From: Saccoglossus kowalevskii
Taxonomy: Eukaryota; Hemichordata; Enteropneusta; Harrimaniidae
Direction of reading: 5' to 3'
Assembly: GCF_000003605.2 (NCBI RefSeq)
Contig: NW_003112971.1
Span: 64,245 to 89,683, forward strand
Length of the DNA: 25,439 nt
The position numbers and the translations under genes were made by a program. The notes under the pieces are model-generated. The model did no database searches and was not told where the DNA came from. It saw only the letters and a program-made list of their open reading frames with translations. Of this stretch, positions 1-9,133 are shown piece by piece. Every line of letters begins with the position of its first letter. The stretch's first letter is position 1.

Positions 1-1409
1 GTTAATTTCCTAATTTCAATTTCACATTTGAAAGTGTCTAAGCTGAGATTAAGATTTTGGTATTTGTTAATAAAATAAGTCTTGATGTACTTAAATTTGT
101 GTACATAATCAGGATTTATTAATTTTTTCATCCATTTTAATCGAAGGGCGTCTCTTTTTGTTTTAAGATCAATCAGATTGAGACCGCCATTTCTCACTGT
201 GCTGGTAATAACGTCATACTTAACAATGTGACTACTATTGATCGATATGAATGAAGTGATAATGTTCTTAAACCTGGTTAACAAATTATCTGAGATTGGC
301 GTAACGAATAGTAGGTAATAAAATGACGACGCAACTAGACTGTTAATAACAATCAGTTTTCCTCGCAGAGATAGACGTCGACGTTTCCATTGATTTAACA
401 CATTTTCTGCTTTGTCAATTTTTCTCTTCCAGTTTGACTCTAAAATATTTTCATTAGTATTAGCGATGTTGACACCGAGTATGCTAATTTTGTCATTACT
501 GTAAATTGCAGGTATCGGAGTATCAGTGCGCCCTCTGTTGCTGCCAATCCACAGTCGTGGCCTGGGACACAACAAGTCTGGTCGTCCGATATAATTGAGC
601 TGAGAACATTGCGTAGACGGAACTCCAACATCTTTGAAATAAGTTTGTAATCTACGTTTACAAGCGAGATCGGGCGCCAGCTAGCAATAACACGTTTATC
701 ACAATCTTTCTTTGGGATCAGTGTAATGACGCTCGTGCGTAAACTATGGGGCAATATGTCGTTTTCATAAATGAGATTTGTTATATCCGTGAAATCATCC
801 CAAATGTCCGACCAGAAACATTTATACCACTCTACGGTCAGACCGTCAATACCTGGCGATTTATCGTTTACAATTTTAGAGAGTACCAGACAAAAGTCAA
901 TTTAATTGCATCGTGATCGCTAAAAGGGAATTAAATTATTTTGCTTGAAGTACAGCAGCGTAACTTCTCAGCTGATACCAGACAGTAATCGATTCGGCTT
1001 TGGCATAATTGCTGGTCAATAACCCCCCGCCATGTGAATTCACGCTGAGATGCATGCTGAGCTCTCCAAATAACAATCAAGGATTTTTGTTATAAAAATG
1101 TTTTTAAATAGTCTCTAGAACGATCTTTATAAAACAATATATCAGATTTATCGAGGTCTTGATTTATAACACAATTAAAATCTCCAATTATTATGTTTGG
1201 GCGATCGTTACATAAAAATTGACCAAGGTGTTCATAAAAAGCGTCGTCTTTCTGTCATATTGTTGGGGGCATATACATTAATCAAATTAATATAATTATC
1301 ATCGATATCCAGTGTGACTTGGAGAAGCCTTCCTGGAAAAGTGAGACTCTCACTATAATCTGTTACAGTTATACCGGATGTTTCCGATACAAATATGGTT
1401 TTCCGAATT
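1..1409 (-). pseudogene. Retrotransposon ORF2 (endonuclease and reverse transcriptase), internally deleted and cut by window edge
   Basis: ORF2 of L1/Tx1-like elements nicks the target and reverse-transcribes the element RNA. The C-terminal half of an APE-type endonuclease is readable at about 1400-900: VYAPN, IIIGDFNCV (about 1174-1190), SRIDYCL (about 985-1005) and FSDHDAI (about 901-927). The RT begins at once with KSPGIDGLTVEWYK (about 820-865), so the usual long linker is gone. RT motifs ITLIPKKD, SWRPISLVNVDYKLISK and DQTCCVPG follow (to about 570). The frame then jumps to LWIGSNRG-like sequence (about 555), ISILGVNIAN (about 470-500) and an open C-terminal domain (WKRRRLSLRGKLIVINS, about 350-400; GGLNLIDLK, about 165-190) that runs off the left edge. 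The segment with the RT catalytic aspartates is missing, as is the N-terminal endonuclease half, so the protein cannot work. Confidence 0.85.
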
Positions 1410-2645
1410 ACTTGTGATCAGTTTGGGTCAGTGATGGCATCTTTCGGTTTAAATTTTGTATGTAATTGTTCAATGTTTGGTTTTGGTGCGATTTTTTTCC
1501 TTCGATGACTCTGTGGAGTACCAGGCTCGTTCTCATGAATCATGCTGCCGTTTTTTGGTTACTCTCTTTCTTTGGTCGTCTTTGACAGTTGCTTCATTGT
1601 CTGAAAGGTGGAGGTTGTGAGATGCCAAGTCCGGACGGCTGCAATCATCAGTCTCTTCCGCATTTTCAAACCCGAAATCTTCCGTTTCGTCCATACCGTC
1701 GCTGTCATATTCGTTATTAGGTTTTCTAGCATTCTCATCGCCGGTGTCATTCGTTCTCTTTAAACTTGTCTTCATTGGTGTTCCATTATTTTCCTCAGTA
1801 GATTCGACTTGCTTAACGACTGCTTTCTTTTCCGCATAGTCTCTAACAGAACTATAACAATGACGTGCAATATGACCATTTTCTCCACATTCAATACACT
1901 TGCGATTTTCACAGATTCTCTCTGTATGACCTAATTGTTTACAGATTTTACACATATAATTAGGACAGTCGTGAATAACGTGACTTTCACTTAAACAATT
2001 GTTACATAAAGTGTATGCTGATTGTTATGTAATAAACGAGTGTATGGCCCATTGTCCTCAAACTTGATTGCATAAGGCAGTGACTTAACACTTGCAGGGA
2101 ATTCAACACGAACAAAGCGAGTACCATTTTCAACAGAGGGGGCCTCTCGGTAGTATTTGTGTAACACTGGGCTTCTAATTGTGCATCCAAATTGTTCCAA
2201 ATGGCATGTAATTACTTCGTCCTGAATATAAGCAGGAACGTTGAAAAATGATACTGTCATGAAGTTTCGGCTCACACCATGAACTTCACACTCAACACCA
2301 TTAATAGCAATGCCTTGTTCGAGTAAGAGTTCAACAGACTCGGTAGAAATTTGCAGACTCGGTAGTTATTTGCAAAAAAACTATAATATTAATACATGCT
2401 AACACAGATTCAGCTCTGCATGCTCCGTGTACAGCCTCAATGACATCCAAAGCTTTGAAACTATAATCTACAATGGTTACCGTGTTGTCTCTTGTGGCAT
2501 GTGGTCGCCGAGTGCCTTGAGCACGAGGGCGGCCATAATGGCCTAACCTCTCGTACAGCGCTGGAAGAAAACACTGGTCACAGAAGGCCTTTCCTTGGTA
2601 CCACGAAATAAAAGTAAAAAACGACTTATGGTGGTGGAACAGCAC
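1410..2645 (-). pseudogene. Retrotransposon ORF1 (RRM-like plus three CCHC zinc knuckles), frameshifted
   Basis: This is the nucleic-acid-binding ORF1 protein of the retrotransposon. The first block (2645-2331) starts at an ATG. The second block (2275-1991) contains an RRM-like pair of strands, VSFFNVP and GTRFVRVEF. The third block (about 2020-1533) carries three CX2CX4HX4C knuckles beginning CNNC, CKIC and CIEC, the last two being CKICKQLGHTERIC and CIECGENGHIARHC. Between blocks one and two, about 18 bases containing ACCGAGTCTG are tandemly duplicated (about 2335-2370) and shift the frame. A second one-base shift near 2015 falls within the first knuckle. A further shift near 1533 lets a basic tail (RRKKIAPKPN) run on to a stop near 1410. 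The arrangement resembles the RRM-plus-CCHC ORF1s of Tx1-type elements and ZCCHC3-like host proteins. It is not a working gene. Confidence 0.85.
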
Positions 2646-2730
2646 TACAAATCACTGTGATTAACACGGGATGGCTATCACGTAACACGGTGATCAGCAT
2701 ATGCTGGAGCACCAGTTGAACACGTCCTAC

Positions 2731-2772
2731 TCGGACGAGAACTGCTGTCATCTGAAATGGTTTGGCGTAGGC
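2731..2772 (-). rRNA. 5S rRNA gene, 5' part only (nt 1-42), interrupted by the retrotransposon
   Basis: Read on the minus strand, 2772 to 2731 gives the first 42 bases of a 5S rRNA gene: GCCTAC at the 5' end, CCAAACCATT, then CAGTTCTCGTCCGA. Homology to 5S stops after the CCGA at nt 42, and retrotransposon leader sequence follows at once. The missing 3' part would be expected beyond the element's 3' end, outside the window. The internal promoter boxes (about nt 50-97) are therefore separated from this start. Confidence 0.85.
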
Positions 2773-2870
2773 TGATTATTTGTCAGAATTGGATGTCATT
2801 TAATACTTAGACTGGGTAAAAAATCTTGGGGGAAAAGTGAGCATGTACTGTGGAATAAAAATGTTGATGC
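2773..2870 (-). promoter_or_regulatory. 5S intergenic spacer, unit 1
   Basis: This ~98-bp spacer separates the full-length 5S copy from the interrupted one. Read in 5S direction it starts just past the 3' end with a T5 run suited to RNA polymerase III termination. It ends with TTAAATGACATCC about 30 bases before the next 5S start, where many invertebrate 5S genes carry a TATA-like element. It is clearly related to the spacer at 2994-3090. The promoter role is inferred from position only. Confidence 0.55.
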
Positions 2871-2993
2871 GCCTACGTACTGCACGTGGTATGCCCAGCT
2901 GGTCTCCCATTCAAGTACTAACCACGCCCGATGTAGCTTAACTTCAGTGATCGGACGATAACTGGTGTATTCTGCAATGGTTTGGCTGTGGTC
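2871..2993 (-). rRNA. 5S rRNA gene copy, full length, possibly decayed
   Basis: The minus strand from 2993 to 2871 reads as a complete 5S rRNA of about 120 nt. Diagnostic blocks are TCGTCCGATCACTGAAG, GTTAAGCTACATCGGGC (A box), GGTTAGTACTTGAATGGG (intermediate element and C box), GAGACCAGCTGGGCATACCA and a 3' end GTAGGC. The transcription-factor IIIA-type internal control region looks intact. The 5' end reads GACCAC instead of GCCTAC, giving about two mismatches in helix I against the 3' GTAGGC, plus a one-base insertion near the start. It may therefore be a weakly decayed copy, or the edge of a real cluster. A run of five T lies about 10 nt past the 3' end (2861-2857). A 5S-headed SINE is an alternative, but no tRNA- or LINE-like tail follows. 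Confidence 0.85.
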
Positions 2994-3090
2994 TGACCAT
3001 TCGTCAGAATTTGAAGGCCATTTAATGTTTCGGCTAGGCAAAACATCTCGGGAAAAGGTTAGTATGTATGGTGGAATAAAAATGTTGATA
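2994..3090 (-). promoter_or_regulatory. 5S intergenic spacer, unit 2
   Basis: This 97-bp spacer lies between the 5'-truncated and full-length 5S copies. It shares with the other spacer the T5 run after the 5S 3' end, a GGAATAAAAATGTTGAT block (plus strand), and CAGAATT and CATTTAAT blocks before the next 5S start. Gene plus spacer gives a repeat unit of about 220 bp, a normal size for a compact 5S tandem array. Confidence 0.55.
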
Positions 3091-3172
3091 ATCCTACTGC
3101 ACATGATATTCCCAGCCGGTCTCCCATGCAAGTACTAACCACGCCCGATGTAGCTTAACTTCAGTGATCGGA
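3091..3172 (-). rRNA. 5S rRNA gene copy, 3' part only (about nt 38-120)
   Basis: The minus strand from 3172 to 3091 matches the full-length copy from TCCGATCACTG through the A box, intermediate element and C box to a 3' end GTGCAGTAGGAT. The stretch around GTTAAGCTACATCGGGC is identical to the neighbour, so these are close paralogues. All 5S homology upstream of TCCGA (5' about 37-42 nt) is absent and replaced by unrelated sequence from 3173 on. The break falls at the same place where the retrotransposon entered the first copy. A T5 run follows the 3' end (3082-3078). Confidence 0.8.
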
Positions 3173-3440
3173 TGAGTGACGTTTCCACAATATAGGTCAT
3201 TGTGACGTAATGCAATTTCAGAATATGCATCTCAAAAGGATTGGCCCAAAAATGTTTTTTTTTTTGGCCCAATAATAATTTTTAATTTTGGCATCGCCCC
3301 TGGTGTGAAACCTTGGGGTAAACCTGGTGTAAGGACTTGATTTAGCATAGATGCCTGCTTGTAATAAAAAATGCGGAAAAAAAATTTGAGCACTTATCTA
3401 TCTTCTGCTGGCTGTCTGAGAACAAGAACTGCATTCTTTG
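3173..3440. other. Unassigned sequence upstream of truncated 5S copy
   Basis: No coding signal. The stretch carries a T11 run (about 3255-3265) flanked by direct copies of TTGGCCCAA. By analogy with the left side it could be the 3' end of a second element that entered a 5S gene, but nothing in it identifies a retrotransposon tail. Confidence 0.3.
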
Positions 3441-4550
3441 AAAAACTAGCAGCCTGTTGGATGAGATAGCTCCGCTGTTGTCAATGCACATTTCAATTAA
3501 AGAACTGAAGATATCATCCGAAAATGAACAATGTGTATGGTATTAAAGCAATCGGACTTGTTGTTTTCAAAAAAAAATCAAAAATATAACTTTTTATCAA
3601 AAATACTCATCAAAATAAGATAATTAAAGAACAAAATCATCACGAAATGAACAAATCTGAGAGAGGTCTACCTGTAGTACCTATGTAGTATATATAATAT
3701 CATAGCAATTTAATAAACTTGCGGTTTTTAACAAGAAGTCGAAAATATCACTTTTTACCAAAAATATTCATCAAAATTAGAGAATTAAAGATATCATCAC
3801 GAAATGAACAAATCTGAGAGAGGCCCACTTGTAGTACAACATGTAATATCACTTTTTACCAAAAATGACAAAAATATTCATCCAAATTAGAGAAATGTAG
3901 ATATTATCACAAAATGAACAAATCTGAGAGAGGTCCACCCAAGGTACCTACATAGCAAGTATCAAAGCATTTGGGCTAGCGGTTTTCAAGAAGAAGTCGA
4001 AAATAGCCATTTTTACCAAAAACGACAAAAATATTGGCTATAAATAAGACAATTGAACATATCCACACGAATTGAACAAATCTAAGAGAAGTCCACATGT
4101 AGTACCTACATATGTAATATCAAAGCAATCGGACTTGCAGTTTCTAACAAGAAGTCGAAAATATCACTTTTTACCAAAAGTGACAAAAATATTCATCCAA
4201 ATTAGAGAAATGTAGATATTATCACAAAATGAACAAATCTGAGAGTGGTCCACCCATGCTACCTACAAACCAAGTATCAAAGCATTTGGGCTAGCGGTTT
4301 TCAAGAAGAAGTCGAAAATAGCATTTTTTTACCAAAAACGACAAAAATATTGGCTATAAATAAGACAATTGAACATATCCACACAAATTGAACAAATCTG
4401 AGAGAGAACCACCCAAGGTACCTTCCTAGAATATTTCACAGCTATACAGTTTGTTGTTTTTAAGAAGAAGTCGAAAATGTAAAGTTGACGTCGGCGGCCG
4501 CGAACAATCAGTAATACTACAACCTCCGCTCGACATCGGAGCTAAAATAT
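3441..4550 (+). repeat. Composite repeat element with ~157-bp tandem monomers, long copy
   Basis: The element begins with TAGCAGCC...GAGATAGCTCCG and contains six recognisable monomers. An anchor word AATGAACAAATCTGAGAG recurs at 3649, 3806, 3916, 4074, 4231 and 4390, giving steps of 157, 110, 158, 157 and 159 bp. Each full monomer also carries TATCACTTTTTACCAAAAA and AAGAAGTCGAAAAT. The end has a short GACG/CGG-type simple stretch (4489-4503) and a terminal hairpin (CTCCG, loop, CGGAG) followed by CTAAAA. A unique left flank, ~160-bp core monomers, a microsatellite and a terminal hairpin resemble the Pearl/BIV160-type non-autonomous Helitron-like elements of molluscs. That assignment is inference. 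No ORF is present. Confidence 0.75.
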
Positions 4551-6865
4551 GGCAGTCAGTTGGCCATTTTTAATCCAATCCGAAAAATAAAATGACATGC
4601 ATCAAGGTTCCAGTGTATTTAATGTATGTAAAAAGTTTAAGCAGAATTTATCCATGCACAACTAAGGTCTAGTTCCAGTAAAGTGAAAATGTGTGATTTT
4701 AATGTACTTTTTGTTTTAAAATGGCTGCCAACTTGAAACTTTCAAGAATAAGTCATGAATGACTCAGCCTTCGCTAGTTGTCATTCTAAGGTTGCATGGA
4801 CATAAATTGGCAAACGTGATTTCTATGGCATTTTCAAGTTTATAGCACTCTCCATCCAGGTCAGCATTATTCTCAGCAAGAAAACCAGATAGCACCAAAC
4901 CCAGTACAACAGGTAAAATGACAAGGAAGTATAAAAATCAGATCTGCAAATATGTAGAAGAGTCAGTGTTTTGTCTGTTTGGATAAACTAGTTTGTGGCC
5001 CTGGATTAGTTCCAATATCTCTAATGAGGACAAGAGTACTTCTCATATGACAATGATACAAGTAAAGTGCAAAAATCCAGAAAAAATATTATCAAGTTTT
5101 TATTATCATACATTAATACAAATCCTGTATGTACAGAGCAACACATATTTATACTTTGGTTGACAGCACTACTCAAAGTAAAAAAAGAGAACCTGCGAAA
5201 CTTTATACAATTGTCAGACACGCAGCGAATAGTACCGATGTGTTTTGTAATACATGCAGTTCCAGTGGCTTTGCTTTCTGATAAAAAAATTCTGGCTCTG
5301 CACCTGCAAAACAAAAAAACAAACAAAAAAACATTTAGTCGAAAGTAAGCAGAGGTTGTAGCATATGTGCTCCCAATGGCTGTTAAATTTAATTAAAAAG
5401 ATATTTGAGTCCTTTTGGTACGAAAAAATATTACCTAATATATTTAAACCAACCAGAAAGAAATTGCAGTTCACACTGTACTATTTTAAACATGTTCTAC
5501 CTTAGTCTAGGATGAACTAATTCACCAGTCTGTTTCCACTCTACAAAGTTGTCAAATTAATATTCACGTGATTCTGAGTACTTGTGTTTTCAATGTCATT
5601 AAAGTCTGACCAGGGATATGCAGAAAATTTCACTTGAGCTGAACCAAATGGATGCCAAGTTATCTAAAAAAAAAAAAAAATACATTTAATATATATGCAG
5701 ATAGAAGTGCATAGAAAACTAATCAGCAGAGGTAGTGATCATGTTAGTAGGCTAAGTGTATGTCAAGTTCCCTTTGAACTAGATTGCAGTGTTCATTCCA
5801 GAAAATTGTCTCAGATTGGCTGCTAATTTGCATACTAATTAACATATTGTAGTTGTATTTTTTAAATAAAGATTTACTGTATACAGTGAAACAAATTTAG
5901 ATAATTAAAATGGGATATATTGCCAAAAATATATTAGTTAATATTGTTAACTGTTTACAATTATATAAAAAAATATCTGGAGTTTTGAAAAAAAAGTATG
6001 ACTATTAAGTCAACATTATTAAAATTGGGGATTACGTGAATTTGACCCCCTCCCTAATCTTGTTCCTCTGCTCCCTTAATAGCTTGGCGCGCGTGCTGGT
6101 AATTTGCATATTGCCTTGTAGTCCTTAGGTTGAGGGGGTCCCCGTGTGCATGAGAGGCCCCCTAAATTTCTCTTCATATTTTTGAAGTACACCATGTGGC
6201 ACATCAAAAATGTTTGGGTAGACTTTGGGTAACCCGGCAATAACCGAGAAAATTACGTCATAAGCCACGCCCATTGGTGCTTTTTTGGAACTGATATTTA
6301 GGGGCAGGGGAAACATAAATCACTGTATTTTTGAAAGTATAAACCACAGAATAAAATACCCCTTAAAATGTTTGTATTTGAGTACTCTATTCATTCAAAT
6401 AATCATTATGCAAATTAGTATGTTAATGAGGTCATTCAAGGTCAAAGGGTCACGAAAATCCGATAGGAGTGAAAATTTGACTGTTGCTTAAAAATACCCA
6501 TCCAAATCATAGATTAATCTACTTTGACATTTGTGATGCATGGAAATGTTAGAAGAGATGCTACTGATTGTTTTGATATCCATTTTAGGCTCTTTTATGC
6601 CAGGGAAGGAACATTACATAATATAAATTGAAAAATGTAGTAGCTCTGTAATGTTACTATTATAGTGTATAAGTACATGACATTGTACTAAAGTGTATAT
6701 ATCCATTTTTTCATTAATTAGTGACAAAGTATTATCCCCATAGCCACTTTAACTATTTCAAACTGGATTTTTTTTTACCCATACCTATTACATGTATCCA
6801 TGTGCTTTATCACTAAGGATTCACACTGCACAGATGCAGTCATACACAGTGAGTTGTCCAAGATT
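4551..6865. other. AT-rich intergenic DNA without recognisable gene
   Basis: I find no protein or RNA gene. The sequence just right of the composite repeat (about 4551-4740), including TTTTTAATCCAATCCGAAAA, resembles 22960-23000 near the other copy, so part of this may belong to the same repeat family. A-rich simple sequence lies at 5308-5335 and 5666-5681. Several TGCAAATTAG-like words (5824, 6104, 6411) belong to a dispersed family. A 93-codon ORF at 5067-5348 has no motif and is probably chance. Confidence 0.5.
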
Positions 6866-7200
6866 TCAACTGTGAATTGAACCAGATGGATTCTTGCATT
6901 GTACACTTCGCTCATCTTCCTGGAGACTTTGGCACTTGCAGAAACTTATGCAAGGAAGTCCACCTTTGCGACAGGCACATCTGTCATTGCTGCATTTCTT
7001 GCAGTTGCAGAGGATTGTATACTCTTCAGGAATTGGTATCTGGCCTTTAATTGGCAGCAAAAGTTCATCTGCATTCTTGAAGCCAAAGGCAGTTGGATTC
7101 AGAAGTGTTGGCTTATGGGGGTGTAACAATGTCACCATTTCATAAGTTGTGTAATAGGCTCTACGGATGTGCAGTTGTACTGCATGGCTAGTTTGGGGAA
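6866..7200 (-). pseudogene. Academ-like protein, C-terminal CXC (Cys8/9) zinc-binding domain
   Basis: The C-terminal frame reads YYTTYEMVTLLHPHKPTLL, then PIPEEYTILCNCKKC, SNDRCACRKGGLPC, ISFCKCQ, and after ten residues a last CKNP before a stop at 6866. The spacing of nine cysteines resembles the tesmin/TSO1 CXC fold, which binds zinc and DNA. In transposons of this type such a cluster has been described as a Cys8 zinc finger. No cysteine of the core cluster seems to be lost. The frame joins the nuclease part only after a shift at about 7195. Confidence 0.7.
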
Positions 7201-7956
7201 GCTAATCGAACGAAAACCCCTTTGCTGTGATGGTAAGTGTAGTCCCGTAGTTGATCCATTATTGTGCACGTGGTATTCCTTTTAAGCATTTGAACCAAGT
7301 ATGCCTCGCAGGATGCTGTAAAATTATCAGTACAACTTGGTGCAGAATCAAAATCACTGAGATACTCCAATGGATTCGCGCTCAAGGCTGCATGATTTGT
7401 CCCCACTTTGCTGGTATAATCACAGCCAGTCAATGTATGCACTAAGGGTAGCAAATAGCAAAGGTCCTTTCCGATTCCTGGTGCCAGTATGTGAATTGGA
7501 ATGTATCTTGTAGAATCCCCAACACCTGCTCTAATCCAAAGTTCCCTCAGACCTTCAGAATTGAAAATATCCCAGTAGTGCATGAGAAGAACAAACACAT
7601 CTGTGTCACCAGACAAGACAACAATACGTTGAGTTGCACTACTCACTGCATGCTTTTCATGTGGGATGATTCGAGCATCGGCCTCTTCTACATCAGGACA
7701 CAGGTCTGGTATTTCAGCAGAATTGCCATCCATGGCGCCCTTGCATGCACCAGAAAAGTAACTTGCCACAACATGAACTGAGGAAGGTGTCTCTATTCCA
7801 CGCGTCATGGCCTGAGTGTGAAGTGACATCTGTAGTTTCAGTTTATTGTTGCCGGATAACCAGAATCTGTCCATTTCTTTGGGCAAAGGTATGTAAAGTA
7901 TGGAGTTCATTTCAATGGGGGCTTTGTTCTGATTTCTCGATTTCTCTCTGAATCTT
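7188..7956 (-). pseudogene. Academ-like protein, XPG/PIN-like nuclease domain
   Basis: The longest intact piece (240 codons from the ATG at 7910, with an open lead-in) carries three acidic motifs typical of the PIN/XPG/FEN1 nuclease fold. They are EEADARIIPH, IVVLSGDTDVFVLLMHYW and LTGCDYTSKVGTNHAAL. The last resembles the DYT motif and following helix-hairpin region of XPG/FEN1. Between them lie ELWIRAGVG and RYIPIHILA, which recur in the family. All expected Asp/Glu residues are present, so this domain would be plausible as an enzyme even though the surrounding gene is broken. The following residues pass into a frameshift at about 7190-7200, after which HIRRAYYTTYEMVTLLHPH continues the protein. 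Confidence 0.65.
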
Positions 7957-9125
7957 TTATTGAACCCTCGACATAAAAGTCAAACACCAAATCTGTCTGT
8001 CAGTCTTGTCTGACCCCCGACTAACCACAGTGATGCAGTCCAGGAACTGTTCACAAAACTCATGGTATATCAGCTCCCACATTGCCACAAATCTCTTCTT
8101 CCTTGTGTTGCCAATGATTCCAGATGAACTCTTTTGCGACCTATTGATTGTCAGCTCTAAGGCCATATCAGCACCTACTGCATTGAACTTCCCGTGTGTT
8201 CTCTTCACCACAAATTTACCATCAATGAAGGCCTGATATACGGCTGGTGCTTTCTCTGGTAGCTTGTGCATAGCCTCCAGGTATAAAGAACACCATCTTA
8301 GGTACTTTCTTGAATCGAAGGCTGCAAAGATGGGAAGCAAGACCTGAACAGCTTGGAGATGCAATGCCCAATATGTCAGCACGAACATGGTTTTCAACTT
8401 GCTGAATTAGGTGGATGAATGTGTCCCAATACTTGAAGGTTTCATTAGTGCTCCTTGCATGATCATTGAAATGGTTAGAGTTGCTGAAGAGATCACAGCT
8501 CTTTTCCTGAAAATTCTGAAAAGTGGCTGCACTTTCTCTGCTTGATGAAGCAACCTTTATCTTTAGGTCCAACAACATATCCAGTTGCTCTTTGTGCATC
8601 TCTAGGTTGTCACTTGCCTTGAAAAACGCTTCCCACTGTAACCACAATAATGCCTCCTTCAATAACTGCAACCCTTTCAATGACCTGCTGTAGTTCTTTC
8701 CACCAAGGACAGAGTCAACGACATTTACTCCAAAGGTTGCACTCTCCACAAGGATGCTTTCTGCTCCACTTCCTTTCAGGTATTTCCCCAGACAGCCAAG
8801 GGTCACCTTCGCTATATGGAATGATCCCATGCATAGCACAATGTCTTGAAATTCCTCTGGACGAATCAACTGGATTTCACGTGCTATCTGGTAGACACCC
8901 TCATCACATGTCACAGGTAGCTTCTGCTGGTCAAGGTGCTTGAGTGTTCCATTGACGTTCTTTAGAGCAGTATAGACTGTATCATACTGTGTCACGGGGT
9001 ATGGGAGAACTGGGAGGAAACACTCTCTTCTTGGAAATGTCTTTCTCAGATAAAACAGCATTGGTTTCTCTCCAAGCTGGCATAGTCTGGTCAGTCGGTT
9101 TGATGTTGACGGAGGTTTGGTTTTC
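7957..9125 (-). pseudogene. Academ-like protein, transposase-like core
   Basis: After a frameshift near 9010-9030 the frame reads LPYPVTQYDTVYTALKNV, CDEGVYQIAREIQLIRPEEF, CMGSFHIAKVTLG and ESILVESATFG, then GGKNYSRSLKGLQLLKEA. A further shift near 8380 leads to LHLQAVQVLLPIFAAFDS, KYLRWCSLYLEAMHKLP, GKFVVKRTHGKFNAVG, TINRSQKSSSGIIGNTRK and AMWELIYHE. The acidic residues in CDEGVY and ESATFG and the FH pair lie in blocks that are strongly conserved in this family and could belong to a catalytic RNase H-like fold. I cannot assign the catalytic residues with confidence. The frame is lost again near 7960. Confidence 0.6.
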
Positions 9126-9133
9126 AGACAAGT

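Larger units (their letters stand above)
1..2730 (-). mobile_element. Degenerate L1/Tx1-type non-LTR retrotransposon inserted in a 5S rRNA gene
   Basis: Reading leftward on the minus strand the order is a short leader (2730-2646), an ORF1 with RRM-like and CCHC motifs, then ORF2 with endonuclease and reverse-transcriptase parts; the 3' end lies beyond the left edge. The 5' boundary is set by the abrupt end of 5S rRNA homology at 2731, so the element starts at a precise position in a 5S gene. ORF1 is split by frameshifts and ORF2 lacks its first part, the endonuclease-RT linker and the RT catalytic core, so the copy is dead. Zinc-knuckle ORF1s and insertion into multicopy RNA genes are known in the Tx1 group (for example the 5S-specific Mutsu family of zebrafish). 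The Tx1 placement is inference from ORF1 type and target; L1-like is the safer label. No poly(A) or target-site duplication can be checked because the 3' end is outside. Confidence 0.85.

Noticed and set aside
2731-3172. 5S-headed SINE (SINE3-like) instead of tandem 5S genes
   Set aside because: Two copies keep the 5S 3' end, share spacers, and repeat head to tail; no LINE- or tRNA-like tail follows the 5S part. Kept as a lower-ranked alternative.
3441-4550. Regular repeats resembling a CRISPR array
   Set aside because: Monomers of ~157 bp are similar along most of their length, not short repeats with unique spacers, and the context is animal nuclear DNA.
5021-5474. Overlapping ORFs of 86-101 codons on both strands
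   Set aside because: No domain, A/T-rich composition, overlapping frames on both strands; best explained by chance.
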